From Bradyrhizobium japonicum USDA 6 (GTDB lineage: Bacteria > Pseudomonadota > Alphaproteobacteria > Rhizobiales > Xanthobacteraceae), in contig NC_017249.1 in assembly GCF_000284375.1 (NCBI RefSeq), forward strand, positions 310,001 through 374,000: a stretch of 64,000 bases of DNA, given 5' to 3'. Made by a program: the position numbers and the translations under genes. Positions within the stretch are counted from its first letter, which is position 1, and every line of letters begins with the position of its first letter. Positions 35,456-45,587 of this stretch are shown here, in pieces. The notes beneath the pieces were generated by a model. The model saw only the letters and a list, made by a program, of their open reading frames with translations, searched no databases and had not been told where the DNA came from.

Positions 35456-37561
35456 GTGACCCAAGCCAAGACACCTTCCCAGCCCCCCGTCGCCCCGCGC
35501 CGGCCGCATTCCTTCACGCGGCACGGCATCACCGTGACCGATGACTATGCCTGGCTGAAAGACGAGAAATGGCAGGAGGTGCTGCGCGATCCCGCCGTGC
35601 TCGATCCCGACATCCGCAAATATCTCGATGAAGAGAACGGCTACACCGAGAGCCTGCTCGGCCACACCTCGTCACTTCAGAAGACGCTGGTGCGCGAGAT
35701 GCGCGGGCGGATCAAGGAGGACGATTCCAGCGTGCCCTCGCCCGACGGCCCGTTCGCCTATTTCCGCAGGTTTCGCGAGGGCGGCCAGCACGAATTGTTC
35801 GGCCGCATGCCGCGCGACGGTGGCGAGGGCCATATCGTGCTCGACGGCGATGCGCTCGCCAAGGACCACAAATATTTCAAGTTCGGCGGCAGCCGCCACT
35901 CGAACGATCACAAGCTGCAGGCCTGGAGCGCCGACACCAAGGGCTCGGAGTATTTTTCCATCCGCGTCCGCGACTGGGCCACGGGCAAGGATCTTGACGA
36001 TTTGGTCGAGGAGACCGACGGCGGCGTCGTCTGGAGCAAGGACTGCAAGAGCTTCTTCTATGTGAAGCTCGACGACAACCATCGCCCGATGCAGGTGTGG
36101 CGGCACAGGCTCGGCACCAAACAGGCCGACGACACGCTGGTCTATGAGGAGCAGGATCCCGGCTGGTTCACCCATCTGCACGAGAGCACCAGCGGCCGCT
36201 TCTGTGTGATCGCGGGCGGCGATCACGAGACCTCGGAGCAGCGGCTGATCGATCTCGCCCATCCCGAAGCGCCGCCGCGCCTGGTCGCAGCGCGCGAGGA
36301 CGGCGTGCAATATTCGCTGGCCGACCGCGGCGACGAGCTGTTCATCCTGACCAATGCCGACGACGCCATCGACTTCAAGATCGTCACCGCGCCGCTTGGC
36401 GCGCCCGAGCGCAAGAACTGGCGCGACCTGATCCCGTATCGTCCCGGCATCTACATCATCGACCTCGATCTCTATGCCGGCCATCTGGTGCGGCTGGAGC
36501 GCGCCAATGCGCTGCCGTCGATCGTGATCCGCGATCTCAAGACGAGTGAGGAGCACGCCATCGCCTTCGACGAGGCGGCCTATTCACTTGATACAATGGG
36601 CTCCTACGAATTCGAGACGACGAATTTGCGCTTCTCCTATTCGTCGATGACGACGCCGTCGGAAGTCTATGACTACGACATGGTCAAGCGCACGCGCACC
36701 TTGCGCAAGCGCCAGGAGATTCCGTCCGGCCACGATGCGGCCGACTATGTCACCACGCGCATCATGGCCAAGGCGCATGACGGCGCCGAGGTGCCGGTCT
36801 CGATCCTCCATCGCCGCGGGCTGAAGCTCGACGGCTCGGCGCCGCTGCTGCTCTACGGTTACGGCTCCTACGGCATGGCGATGCCGGCCTCGTTCAACGC
36901 CAACCGGCTGTCGCTGGTCGACCGCGGTTTTGTCTACGCCATCGCCCATATCCGCGGCGGCGCCGACAAGGGCTGGGGCTGGTATCTCGACGGCAAGCGC
37001 GAGAAGAAGACCAACTCGTTCGATGATTTTGCCGCCAGCGCCCGGGCGCTGATCGATGCGCACTACACCAGCGCAAAACGCATCGTCGGCCATGGCGGCT
37101 CGGCCGGCGGCATGCTGATGGGCGCGGTGGCAAACCGCGCCGGCGAATTGTTCGCAGGCATCGTCGCCGAAGTGCCGTTCGTCGACGTGCTCAACACCAT
37201 GCTCGACGACACGCTGCCGCTGACGCCGCCGGAATGGCCGGAATGGGGTAACCCGATCGAGAGCGAAAAGGATTTTCGCACGATCCTGTCCTACTCGCCG
37301 TACGACAATGTCGCTGCGAAGGACTATCCGGCGATTTTGGCGATGGGCGGCCTGACCGATCCGCGCGTCACCTATTGGGAGCCGGCGAAGTGGATCGCGC
37401 GCCTGCGCGCCACCATGAAAGGCGGCGGCCCGGTCCTGCTGCGCACCAACATGGGCGCCGGCCATGGTGGCGCGTCGGGGCGGTTCGATCGGCTGGATGA
37501 AGTCGCGATCGTGTACGCGTTCGCGCTGTGGGCGGCGGGGATGCCGGAGGCCGGGGTGTAG
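35456..37561 (+). CDS. S9 family oligopeptidase (oligopeptidase B-like)
   Basis: 701 residues with GTG start 35456. An N-terminal beta-propeller (about 75-400) is followed by an alpha/beta-hydrolase catalytic domain. The triad is Ser549 (GHGGSAGGMLMG), Asp635 (GLTDPRVTYWEP) and His670 (NMGAGHGGASGRF). The segment GSYGMAMPASFNANRLSLVDRG is characteristic of the oligopeptidase B branch, which cleaves short peptides after basic residues. There is no signal peptide, so it is cytoplasmic. Single gene. Confidence 0.94.
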   Translation: MTQAKTPSQPPVAPRRPHSFTRHGITVTDDYAWLKDEKWQEVLRDPAVLDPDIRKYLDEENGYTESLLGHTSSLQKTLVREMRGRIKEDDSSVPSPDGPFAYFRRFREGGQHELFGRMPRDGGEGHIVLDGDALAKDHKYFKFGGSRHSNDHKLQAWSADTKGSEYFSIRVRDWATGKDLDDLVEETDGGVVWSKDCKSFFYVKLDDNHRPMQVWRHRLGTKQADDTLVYEEQDPGWFTHLHESTSGRFCVIAGGDHETSEQRLIDLAHPEAPPRLVAAREDGVQYSLADRGDELFILTNADDAIDFKIVTAPLGAPERKNWRDLIPYRPGIYIIDLDLYAGHLVRLERANALPSIVIRDLKTSEEHAIAFDEAAYSLDTMGSYEFETTNLRFSYSSMTTPSEVYDYDMVKRTRTLRKRQEIPSGHDAADYVTTRIMAKAHDGAEVPVSILHRRGLKLDGSAPLLLYGYGSYGMAMPASFNANRLSLVDRGFVYAIAHIRGGADKGWGWYLDGKREKKTNSFDDFAASARALIDAHYTSAKRIVGHGGSAGGMLMGAVANRAGELFAGIVAEVPFVDVLNTMLDDTLPLTPPEWPEWGNPIESEKDFRTILSYSPYDNVAAKDYPAILAMGGLTDPRVTYWEPAKWIARLRATMKGGGPVLLRTNMGAGHGGASGRFDRLDEVAIVYAFALWAAGMPEAGV

Positions 37562-37567
37562 CCCCTT

Positions 37568-37658
37568 GTAGGGTGGGCAAAGGCGCATCGCGCCGTGCCC
37601 ACCATCTTTCTGCGATTGTGACGAGAGCGGTGGGCACGCTTCGCTTTGCCCACCCTAC
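37568..37658. repeat. Dispersed inverted repeat element
   Basis: Perfect 15-bp arms GTAGGGTGGGCAAAG and CTTTGCCCACCCTAC, with an inner GTGCCCACC / GGTGGGCAC pair. It lies between the convergent oligopeptidase and SMP-30 genes. Confidence 0.75.
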
Positions 37659-37683
37659 GGCAGCTTAGCTGGTCACCTCTGCC

Positions 37684-38775
37684 TCACACCGCGCCGTGCG
37701 CCTCGACGTACAGCGCGTACACCGAATGGCTGCTCGCCATGTACAGCCGGTTGTTCTTGGGGCCGCCGAAGCAAAGATTGGCGCAGCGTTCCGGCAGCTT
37801 GATGAAGGCGAGCGGCTTGCCTTCAGGGTTGAACACCATCACTCCGTCGAGATCTTCGGACTTGCCCCTGAGCTGAAACACCCTGCGGCCGCCGATATCC
37901 GTTGGTTCGGCTTGCAGCGCGCCGTTGGAACCCCAGCCGCACCAGAGATTGCCGTCGCGGTCGACGCGGAAACCATCGAGCGAGGCCTGGTCGGCGGCGT
38001 CGATCAGCTTGGTCTTGCCGCTCAAGGCACCGTCGTCGCCGACATTGTAGCTCCAGATGCTGCGGTTGGGCGTGCCCTTCCATTCGACGATGTAGAGCTT
38101 CTTCTCGTCCGGCGAGAAGGCAAGGCCGTTCGGATTGACGAGGTCGGTGAGGACGGCGCTGATCTTGCCGTCCTTGGCGATGCGGTAGACGTTGGTGGTG
38201 GCCTGCTCGGCCTTCTCCTTCTTGCCTTCCCACTCGCCGTTGATGCCGAACAAGGGATCGGTGAACCAGATGCTGTCGTCGGACTTCACCACGATGTCGT
38301 TCGGCGCGTTCAGCCGCTTGCCCTCGAACTTGTCGGCAAGAACCGTGATCTTGCCGTCCTTCTCGGTGCGGGTGATGCGGCGGGTGACGGAATGCTCGCA
38401 GGTGACGAGGCGGCCCTGGCGATCGCGCGCATTGCCGTTGGCGTAATTGGCGTTGGCGCGGAACACGCTGGTCTGGCCGCTCTTCTCGTCGAACTTCATG
38501 ATCCGGTTGTTGGGAATGTCCGAGAACAGGAGATAACCGCCTTCGGGGAAATAGGCGGGGCCTTCGGCCCAGCGCATGCCGGTCGCGACCTGCTCCACCG
38601 TCGAGGAGTAAAGCCGGTATTTTCCGAAGCTCGGATCGAGGATCTGGACGGCGGGATCGGGGTAGCGCTGGTTGGGCGTGAACGGAAACGACTGGGCACC
38701 GGCGGCGCGGGCCAGAAGTGCGGAAGCCGCCGCCGCACCGGCGCCGGCCATGAGACTACGTCGCGTGAAATTCAT
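37684..38775 (-). CDS. Tat-exported SMP-30/gluconolactonase family protein
   Basis: 363 residues. A twin-arginine signal (FTRRSLMAGAGAAAASALLA, cleavage near AGAQ) is followed by a six-bladed propeller with the metal-site motifs RWAEGPAYFPEGG, LNAPNDIVVKSDDSIWFTDP and NPNGLAFSPDEKKLY. The family hydrolyses sugar lactones with Ca or Zn. It is the last gene of the leftward sugar-acid operon and would open an aldono-lactone in the periplasm before uptake. The actual sugar is unknown. Confidence 0.88.
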   Translation of the reverse strand: MNFTRRSLMAGAGAAAASALLARAAGAQSFPFTPNQRYPDPAVQILDPSFGKYRLYSSTVEQVATGMRWAEGPAYFPEGGYLLFSDIPNNRIMKFDEKSGQTSVFRANANYANGNARDRQGRLVTCEHSVTRRITRTEKDGKITVLADKFEGKRLNAPNDIVVKSDDSIWFTDPLFGINGEWEGKKEKAEQATTNVYRIAKDGKISAVLTDLVNPNGLAFSPDEKKLYIVEWKGTPNRSIWSYNVGDDGALSGKTKLIDAADQASLDGFRVDRDGNLWCGWGSNGALQAEPTDIGGRRVFQLRGKSEDLDGVMVFNPEGKPLAFIKLPERCANLCFGGPKNNRLYMASSHSVYALYVEAHGAV

Positions 38776-38849
38776 AAGTATCCTCCCTGCTCGATAAAAG
38801 GCCGGCGCTTGATGCGCCGGCTCGTTTCTTGACGTGACTTAGCTTCGGC

Positions 38850-39569
38850 CTAGCGGCCGTTCTTCTTCCGCCATTCCGCGAAATCGGTGAGCGTCTGCGG
38901 ATCGGTGGCGGGATAGAGACCGAAGATACCGCGACCTTTGCCGACCTCCTCGGTGACAAAATCCTCGAACGCGGTCATCTCGAAGGTTTCGTTCGCGATC
39001 TCGTCTGCGAGATGCGCGGGGATCACGATGACGCCGTCGGCATCGCCGAGGATGACGTCACCCGGAAACACCGGCGCATCGCCGCAGCCGATGGGGACGT
39101 TGATCTCGATCGCCTGGTGCAGCGTGAGGTTCGTCGGCGCCGAGGGACGATGATGGTAGGCAGGAATGCCGAGCTTGGCGATCTCGGCGGAATCGCGAAA
39201 GCCGCCGTCCGTCACGACGCCGGCAACGCCGCGCTTCATCAACCGCGTCACCAGGATCGCGCCGGCGGAGGCCGCGCGCGCGTCCTTGCGGCTGTCCATC
39301 ACCAGCACGCTGCCGGGCGGACAATCCTCGACCGCCTTGCGCTGCGGATGGGAGCGGTCCTTGAAGACGTCGATGGTGTTGAGGTCCTCGCGCGCCGGCA
39401 TGTAGCGCAGCGTGAAGGCCTCGCCGACCATGGTCGGCTGGTCGGCTCCGAGCGGATGCACGTCCTGGATCATCTGGATGCGCAGGCCGCGCTTGAACAG
39501 TGCGGTAGCAACGGTGGCAGTGGAGACGGATTTGAGCTTGTTGCGGGTAGCTTCGGAAAGTTTGGTCAT
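38850..39569 (-). CDS. RraA/HMG-aldolase family protein, possible class II pyruvate aldolase
   Basis: 239 residues from ATG 39569. The RraA fold is evident. The metal/substrate motif GVVTDGGFRDSAEI has Arg125 and Asp126, the residues that are catalytic in 4-hydroxy-4-methyl-2-oxoglutarate aldolases. Despite the usual name regulator of RNase E, many family members are class II aldolases that release pyruvate. Placed after an aldonate dehydratase, it could cleave the 2-keto-3-deoxy acid product. That reaction is an inference from operon context. Confidence 0.85.
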   Translation of the reverse strand: MTKLSEATRNKLKSVSTATVATALFKRGLRIQMIQDVHPLGADQPTMVGEAFTLRYMPAREDLNTIDVFKDRSHPQRKAVEDCPPGSVLVMDSRKDARAASAGAILVTRLMKRGVAGVVTDGGFRDSAEIAKLGIPAYHHRPSAPTNLTLHQAIEINVPIGCGDAPVFPGDVILGDADGVIVIPAHLADEIANETFEMTAFEDFVTEEVGKGRGIFGLYPATDPQTLTDFAEWRKKNGR

Positions 39570-39590
39570 CTCGTGCTCTCTCATCTTCGT

Positions 39591-39687
39591 CATTCCGGGA
39601 TGCGCCGGAACGGCGCAGGCCCGGAATCCATAACCACGATCGTGAGTATGGATTCCGGGCTCGCGCCAAGCGGCGCGCCCCGGAATG
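39591..39687. repeat. Palindromic repeat inside the catabolic operon
   Basis: Outer arms CATTCCGGG / CCCCGGAATG enclose an inner pair CCCGGAATCCATA / TATGGATTCCGGG. It fills the 126-bp gap between the dehydratase and RraA-type genes and may affect mRNA stability there. Confidence 0.7.
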
Positions 39688-39695
39688 ACAGGTGG

Positions 39696-41431
<1,736 letters not shown>

Positions 41432-41435
<4 letters not shown>

Positions 41436-42295
41436 GATTGGGTGCCCCATTTCTGGACCGTATTCCGCTCGATGGCGCGGAAGATCAGGTTCTCGACAAA
41501 AAGCCCGATGATGATCACGGTCAAGAGGCCCGCGAACACTGCGGGTATGTCGAGGAGATTGCGGTTCTCGAAGATGAACCAGCCGAGCCCGCCCTGCCCC
41601 GAGGACACGCCGAACACCAGCTCGGCCGCGATCAGGGTGCGCCATGCAAAGGCCCAGCCGATCTTGAGGCCGGTGAGGATCGAGCCGAACGCCGCGGGAA
41701 TCAGGATCTTGGCCACGTAAGGCAGCCCGCGCAGGCCGTAATTGCGTCCGACCATGCGCAACGTGTTCGACACGCTCTTGAAGCCGGAATGGGTGTTGAG
41801 CGCGACCGGCCACAGCACCGAATGAATCAGCACGAAGACGAGACTGCCGTTGCCGAGCCCGAACCAGATCAAGGCGAGCGGCAACAGCGCGATCGCCGGT
41901 AACGGGTTGAACATCGCCGTGACCGTTTCCAGGAAATCGGTGCCGATCCGCGTCGAGATGGCGAGCACGGTAAAGATCGCGGCCAGCACGATGCCGGCCG
42001 AATAGCCCATGAACAGCACCTTCAGCGAGGTCCAGGCGCGCATCGGAATGGTGCCGTCTTTCACGCGGTCGTACAGCGTAGCGATCGTATCGTGAAGGGT
42101 TGGAAACAGCAGGGGATTGTCGAGAAAGACCCCGTAGGCCTCCCAAACGGCCGCGAGGAACAGGATGATCACACTCTTGCGGACAAAACCGTCGTTCCAC
42201 AACAGCTCCGGCACGCTCAGCTTGCGCTCGACCTCGCCCGCACCGCCGGTCACGGCGACCGACGCGTCACGCAGCAATATTCTCGCTTCGCCCAT
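41432..42295 (-). CDS. ABC transporter permease, NitT/TauT (SsuC) type
   Basis: 287 residues with about six TM helices. The cytoplasmic EAA loop reads RNYGLRGLPYVAKILIPAAFGSILTGLKIGWAFAW across two parts, typical of SsuC/TauC permeases. It is overlapped at its 3' end by the dehydratase start and lies 11 bases after the ATPase, so it is part of one transcript. It imports the operon substrate. Confidence 0.92.
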
Positions 42296-42306
42296 GACAG
42301 GCTCCC

Positions 42307-43068
42307 CTAGTGCGACGCGGCTTCGGCCGCGAACAGGAGATCGTGGATCTCCTTCTCCAGCCGGCCGGCGCTGCCGTCTCCATTCGAGACCTTGTCGACA
42401 TCGACGACCTCGGCCTTGACGCGGCCGGGATGCGGCGACAGCAGCAGGATGCGGTTGCCGATGCGGATCGCTTCCGCAATGGAATGCGTCACGAACAGCA
42501 CCGTGAACTTGGTTTCGTTCCAGAGCTGAAGCAGTTCGTCCTGGCAGGTGCGGCGCGTCAGCGCGTCGAGCGCTGCGAACGGCTCGTCCATCAGCAGGAT
42601 ATCGGGCTCCATCGCCATGCCGCGCGCGATCGCAACGCGCTGCTTCATGCCGCCGGACAGCGTGTGCGGATAGGCATCGACGACGCGGGTGAGGCCGACC
42701 TTCTCGATATAGGACCGCGCGCGGGCTTCAGCGTCCTTGCGCGACAGTTTTCGCGCGGTCAGCAACGGGAACATCACATTGGCGAGCACGCTCTTCCAGG
42801 GCAGCAGCTGGTCGAACTCCTGGAAGATCATCATGCGGTCGGCGCCCGGACCATGGATCTCGCGATCGTTGATGGTCATGCGGCCCTCGCTCGGCGTCAT
42901 GTAGCCGCCGACGGCCTTGAGCAGGGTCGACTTGCCGCAGCCGGACGGCCCGAGCAGCACGAAGCGGTCGGACCTGTCGACAGTGAAGCTGACCCTTTCG
43001 GTGGCGGTGACGACCGCGCTGGAGGTCTTGTAGCGCAGCGTCACCCCGTTGACGTCGAGCAGCACCAT
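42307..43068 (-). CDS. ABC transporter ATP-binding protein, NitT/TauT type
   Basis: 253 residues from ATG 43068. Walker A is LLGPSGCGKSTLL, the signature is LSGGMKQRVAIARGMA, Walker B is ILLMDEPFAALDALTR, and the switch His is in VTHSIAEA. The start overlaps the stop of the binding-protein gene (TGATG). It powers the permease at 41432. Confidence 0.94.
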   Translation of the reverse strand: MVLLDVNGVTLRYKTSSAVVTATERVSFTVDRSDRFVLLGPSGCGKSTLLKAVGGYMTPSEGRMTINDREIHGPGADRMMIFQEFDQLLPWKSVLANVMFPLLTARKLSRKDAEARARSYIEKVGLTRVVDAYPHTLSGGMKQRVAIARGMAMEPDILLMDEPFAALDALTRRTCQDELLQLWNETKFTVLFVTHSIAEAIRIGNRILLLSPHPGRVKAEVVDVDKVSNGDGSAGRLEKEIHDLLFAAEAASH

Positions 43069-44087
43069 CAGTTGCCTTTCAGGTCGTGCGCGACGGGGAG
43101 ATAGTAGTCGGTCCAGGCCTTGGGCTGGTTCTTCAGCGTGCCGGTCCTGAACAGATGGGCTGCGAACTTCATCGTGCCCTGCGGCTGGAGATTCCATTCC
43201 ATCATGCCGGGCTCCTTCAGGAGATCGAGCAGCTCTTCCACCGAGGTCTTGTCGCCCGTGATCTCCTTGTAGATCTCGACCGCCTGCTTGGTGTCGCTGC
43301 GGATCAGATCCTGCGCTTCCTTGGTGGCATCGCGCACCGCCTGGATGATCTTCGGATTGGCGTCGGCGAATTTCGTCGTGGTGAAGAACTGGGCCTGGCT
43401 CAGCGGGCCGCCCATCACATCCGGCGAGTTCAGCACGACATGCGCGCCCGGCACGTTCTTCAGCTCGAGGAAGGTGAAAGGTGGGATCGAGAAGTGGGTG
43501 TGCACCTCGTGCTTGGGATTGGACAGCGCCGCATAGGCGTCGGGATGGCCAAGCTGCACGGTGTTGGCGTCCAGCTTCGACCATTGGTCGGCGCCGAAGG
43601 CCTCGGCGGCCGCGATCTGAAGCACGATCGCCTGCGTTGAAACCTTCACCGTCGGCACCGCGATCTTGTCGCTCGGACCAAAATCCTTGATCGACTTGAT
43701 GTTGGCGTCGCGGGTGATCAGCGTCATCGGCTGCGCCGAGGTCGCGACGATGCCCTTCACGCCGCCGCGGGTGCGGTCCCACAACAAAAGAAGATTGCCG
43801 GTGCCGGTGTTGAGGATGTCGACGCCGCCCGCGAGCAGCGCATCGGTCTGCGCGCCGCCGCCGGAAAAGGTCACCCATTTGGTGGTGACGCCGGGTACGC
43901 CGAGCGAAGCTGCGTGCTTCTCGATCAGCTTCTGCTTTTCCATGATGTGGCTCGGCATGTAGAAAATGCCGGGCTGGCGCGACAGCGAGATCTCGGATTT
44001 CTGCTGCGCATGCGCCGCGGATGCCGGCAGGACGGTTGCGGCGATCAGGGCGGCAGCCGCAAGCTTGCTACGAAGATGCTTGATCAT
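43068..44087 (-). CDS. ABC transporter substrate-binding protein, NitT/TauT (SsuA) type
   Basis: 339 residues from ATG 44087, with GGAGGAAAC upstream. A signal peptide ends ASAAHA (near residue 28). The periplasmic-binding fold of the SsuA/THI5 class shows as ISLSRQPGIFYMPSHIMEK, FSGGGAQTDALLAGGVDILN and GIVATSAQPMTLITRD. First gene of the leftward operon. This class usually binds sulfonates, nitrate or pyrimidine precursors; here the neighbours suggest a sugar acid or lactone. Confidence 0.9.
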   Translation of the reverse strand: MIKHLRSKLAAAALIAATVLPASAAHAQQKSEISLSRQPGIFYMPSHIMEKQKLIEKHAASLGVPGVTTKWVTFSGGGAQTDALLAGGVDILNTGTGNLLLLWDRTRGGVKGIVATSAQPMTLITRDANIKSIKDFGPSDKIAVPTVKVSTQAIVLQIAAAEAFGADQWSKLDANTVQLGHPDAYAALSNPKHEVHTHFSIPPFTFLELKNVPGAHVVLNSPDVMGGPLSQAQFFTTTKFADANPKIIQAVRDATKEAQDLIRSDTKQAVEIYKEITGDKTSVEELLDLLKEPGMMEWNLQPQGTMKFAAHLFRTGTLKNQPKAWTDYYLPVAHDLKGN

Positions 44088-44133
44088 TGTTGTGTGTTTC
44101 CTCCGGGTGCGCGTCGCGCTGCGTTGACCCTGC

Positions 44134-44159
44134 TGATGCACTAATATATTAGTGCATCA
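44134..44159. promoter_or_regulatory. Perfect 26-bp palindrome, likely GntR operator
   Basis: Half-site TGATGCACTAATA is followed at once by its exact reverse complement. It is AT-rich and lies 23 bases before the GntR start and 46 bases before the binding-protein start, so it covers both divergent promoters. FCD-type GntR dimers bind such symmetric sites. Confidence 0.8.
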
Positions 44160-44182
44160 AAGGCAAGCCCGCGGGACCCGCC

Positions 44183-44899
44183 ATGGAAGCAACCCATACC
44201 GCGCCGCGCGCGGCAAAGACCGCTTCGACCCGGCTCGACCGCGCCCGCCAGGCCGCGCCGCAGGTGTTCGAGCGGCTGCGCAATGCGATCATCGCCCTGG
44301 AACTGCCGCCGGGCGCGCCCCTCTCACGCGCCGAGCTTGCCGGCCAGTTCGGCGTCAGCTCGACACCGGTGCGCGATGCGCTGATGCGCCTCGAGGAAGA
44401 GGGCCTGGTCGACGTGTTTCCGCAGCACGCAACTGTCGTCAGCCGGATCGACATCAGCCGCGCCGAGCAGGCGCATTTCCTGCGTCAGGCACTGGAACTG
44501 GAGATCGTCCGCCTGCTCGCGGCCGGCAGGGACGCGGCGCTCGTGGTCCGCCTGGATCACGCCATCGCGCTACAACAGCAATTTGCCAAGGCCGGCGACT
44601 TCGAGGCCTTCATGGCCGCCGACAACGACTTCCACGCGCAGCTCTACGCCGCCGCCGGAAAGCAAGACCTGTGGACGCTGGTGCGCAGCCGCAGCGGACA
44701 TATCGACCGGCTGCGCCGGCTGCATTTGCCCTCGCCCGGCAAGGCCCAGAACATCGTCCGCCACCACAAGCTGATCACGCGCGCGATCGAGGCCGGAGAG
44801 GCCGATGCCGCGCAACAGCATCTGCGCAAGCACCTGTCGGGCACGCTCAGCGAGCTCGACAGGATCCGGAGCCACCATCCCGAATACCTGACCGATTAG
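44183..44899 (+). CDS. GntR family regulator, FCD subfamily
   Basis: 238 residues from ATG 44183. An N-terminal winged helix (about 25-95: PPGAPLSRAELAGQFGVSSTPVRDALMRLEEEG in two parts) precedes an all-helical FCD domain (about 100-225) with metal-binding-type residues DNDFHAQLY and the His of RHHKLI. It is divergent from the ABC-dehydratase operon across a 26-bp palindrome, so it most likely represses that operon and itself until a sugar-acid ligand binds. Confidence 0.92.
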   Translation: MEATHTAPRAAKTASTRLDRARQAAPQVFERLRNAIIALELPPGAPLSRAELAGQFGVSSTPVRDALMRLEEEGLVDVFPQHATVVSRIDISRAEQAHFLRQALELEIVRLLAAGRDAALVVRLDHAIALQQQFAKAGDFEAFMAADNDFHAQLYAAAGKQDLWTLVRSRSGHIDRLRRLHLPSPGKAQNIVRHHKLITRAIEAGEADAAQQHLRKHLSGTLSELDRIRSHHPEYLTD

Positions 44900-45103
44900 G
44901 CGCGCGACACGATCCGGGCGTGCGTCAGGGACTCCATGTGCACGTAAGCATGCATATGGCCGACCTCGCCGGAAGCGCGCGAGGTGGACAAGGTGTCGGC
45001 CGCGAAGTGCTTGCAGGCCGGACGGAAACCGCGCAACAATTTCGCATTTGATGCTTTGATTTGGGGCCGCTCGACGTCCCATCCGGCCCGGAGGGTTTCA
45101 GAC

Positions 45104-45520
45104 GTGGCCAACATCCTGATTGTGGATGACGACCCGGCCGTGCAGATCACGATCCGGCTGATCCTGGAGAGAGCGGGTCATCACGTCACGGTCGCCGGCG
45201 ATGGCTACGAGGGACTTGCCCGGTTCGAGACGAGCCAGTTCGACCTCCTGTTCCTCGACATATTCATGCCCGGCATGGACGGACTGGAGACGATGCGCCA
45301 CATCCGCGTGCTGCAGCCGGCCCTTCCGATCGTCGCCATTTCCGGCCGCCGCGCCGTTTCCCCGGACGCCTACGCCGAGCCGGACTTTCTGAAGATGGCG
45401 ACCAAGCTCGGCGCGGTCGCGAGTCTGCAGAAGCCGTTCCGGCCGGACGCCCTGCTCGCCGCTGTCGACGGCTGCCTCACATCAGCGCCGCAAGCTAATG
45501 TCGGCTCCGGCAGCCGATGA
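45104..45520 (+). CDS. Single-domain response regulator (receiver)
   Basis: 138 residues with GTG start 45104 (GGAGGG 9-10 bases upstream). Receiver motifs: ILIVDDDPAV, phospho-acceptor Asp52 in LFLDIFMPG, AISGRRAV, and Lys in LQKPFRPD. There is no output domain. It sits 67 bases before the hybrid histidine kinase on the same strand and is the likely partner of that kinase. Confidence 0.9.
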   Translation: MANILIVDDDPAVQITIRLILERAGHHVTVAGDGYEGLARFETSQFDLLFLDIFMPGMDGLETMRHIRVLQPALPIVAISGRRAVSPDAYAEPDFLKMATKLGAVASLQKPFRPDALLAAVDGCLTSAPQANVGSGSR

Positions 45521-45587
45521 CGGGGCGATCCATGTTGCAGCGTAGCAGGACATTCGGGACCGCTCGCGACGCGGCGCGAAGGCCGAT

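Noticed and set aside
44896..45150. 84-codon minus-strand frame between the GntR gene and the receiver gene
   Set aside because: It overlaps the receiver start and lacks a good ribosome-binding site; the C-terminal part could be a small protein but evidence is too weak.
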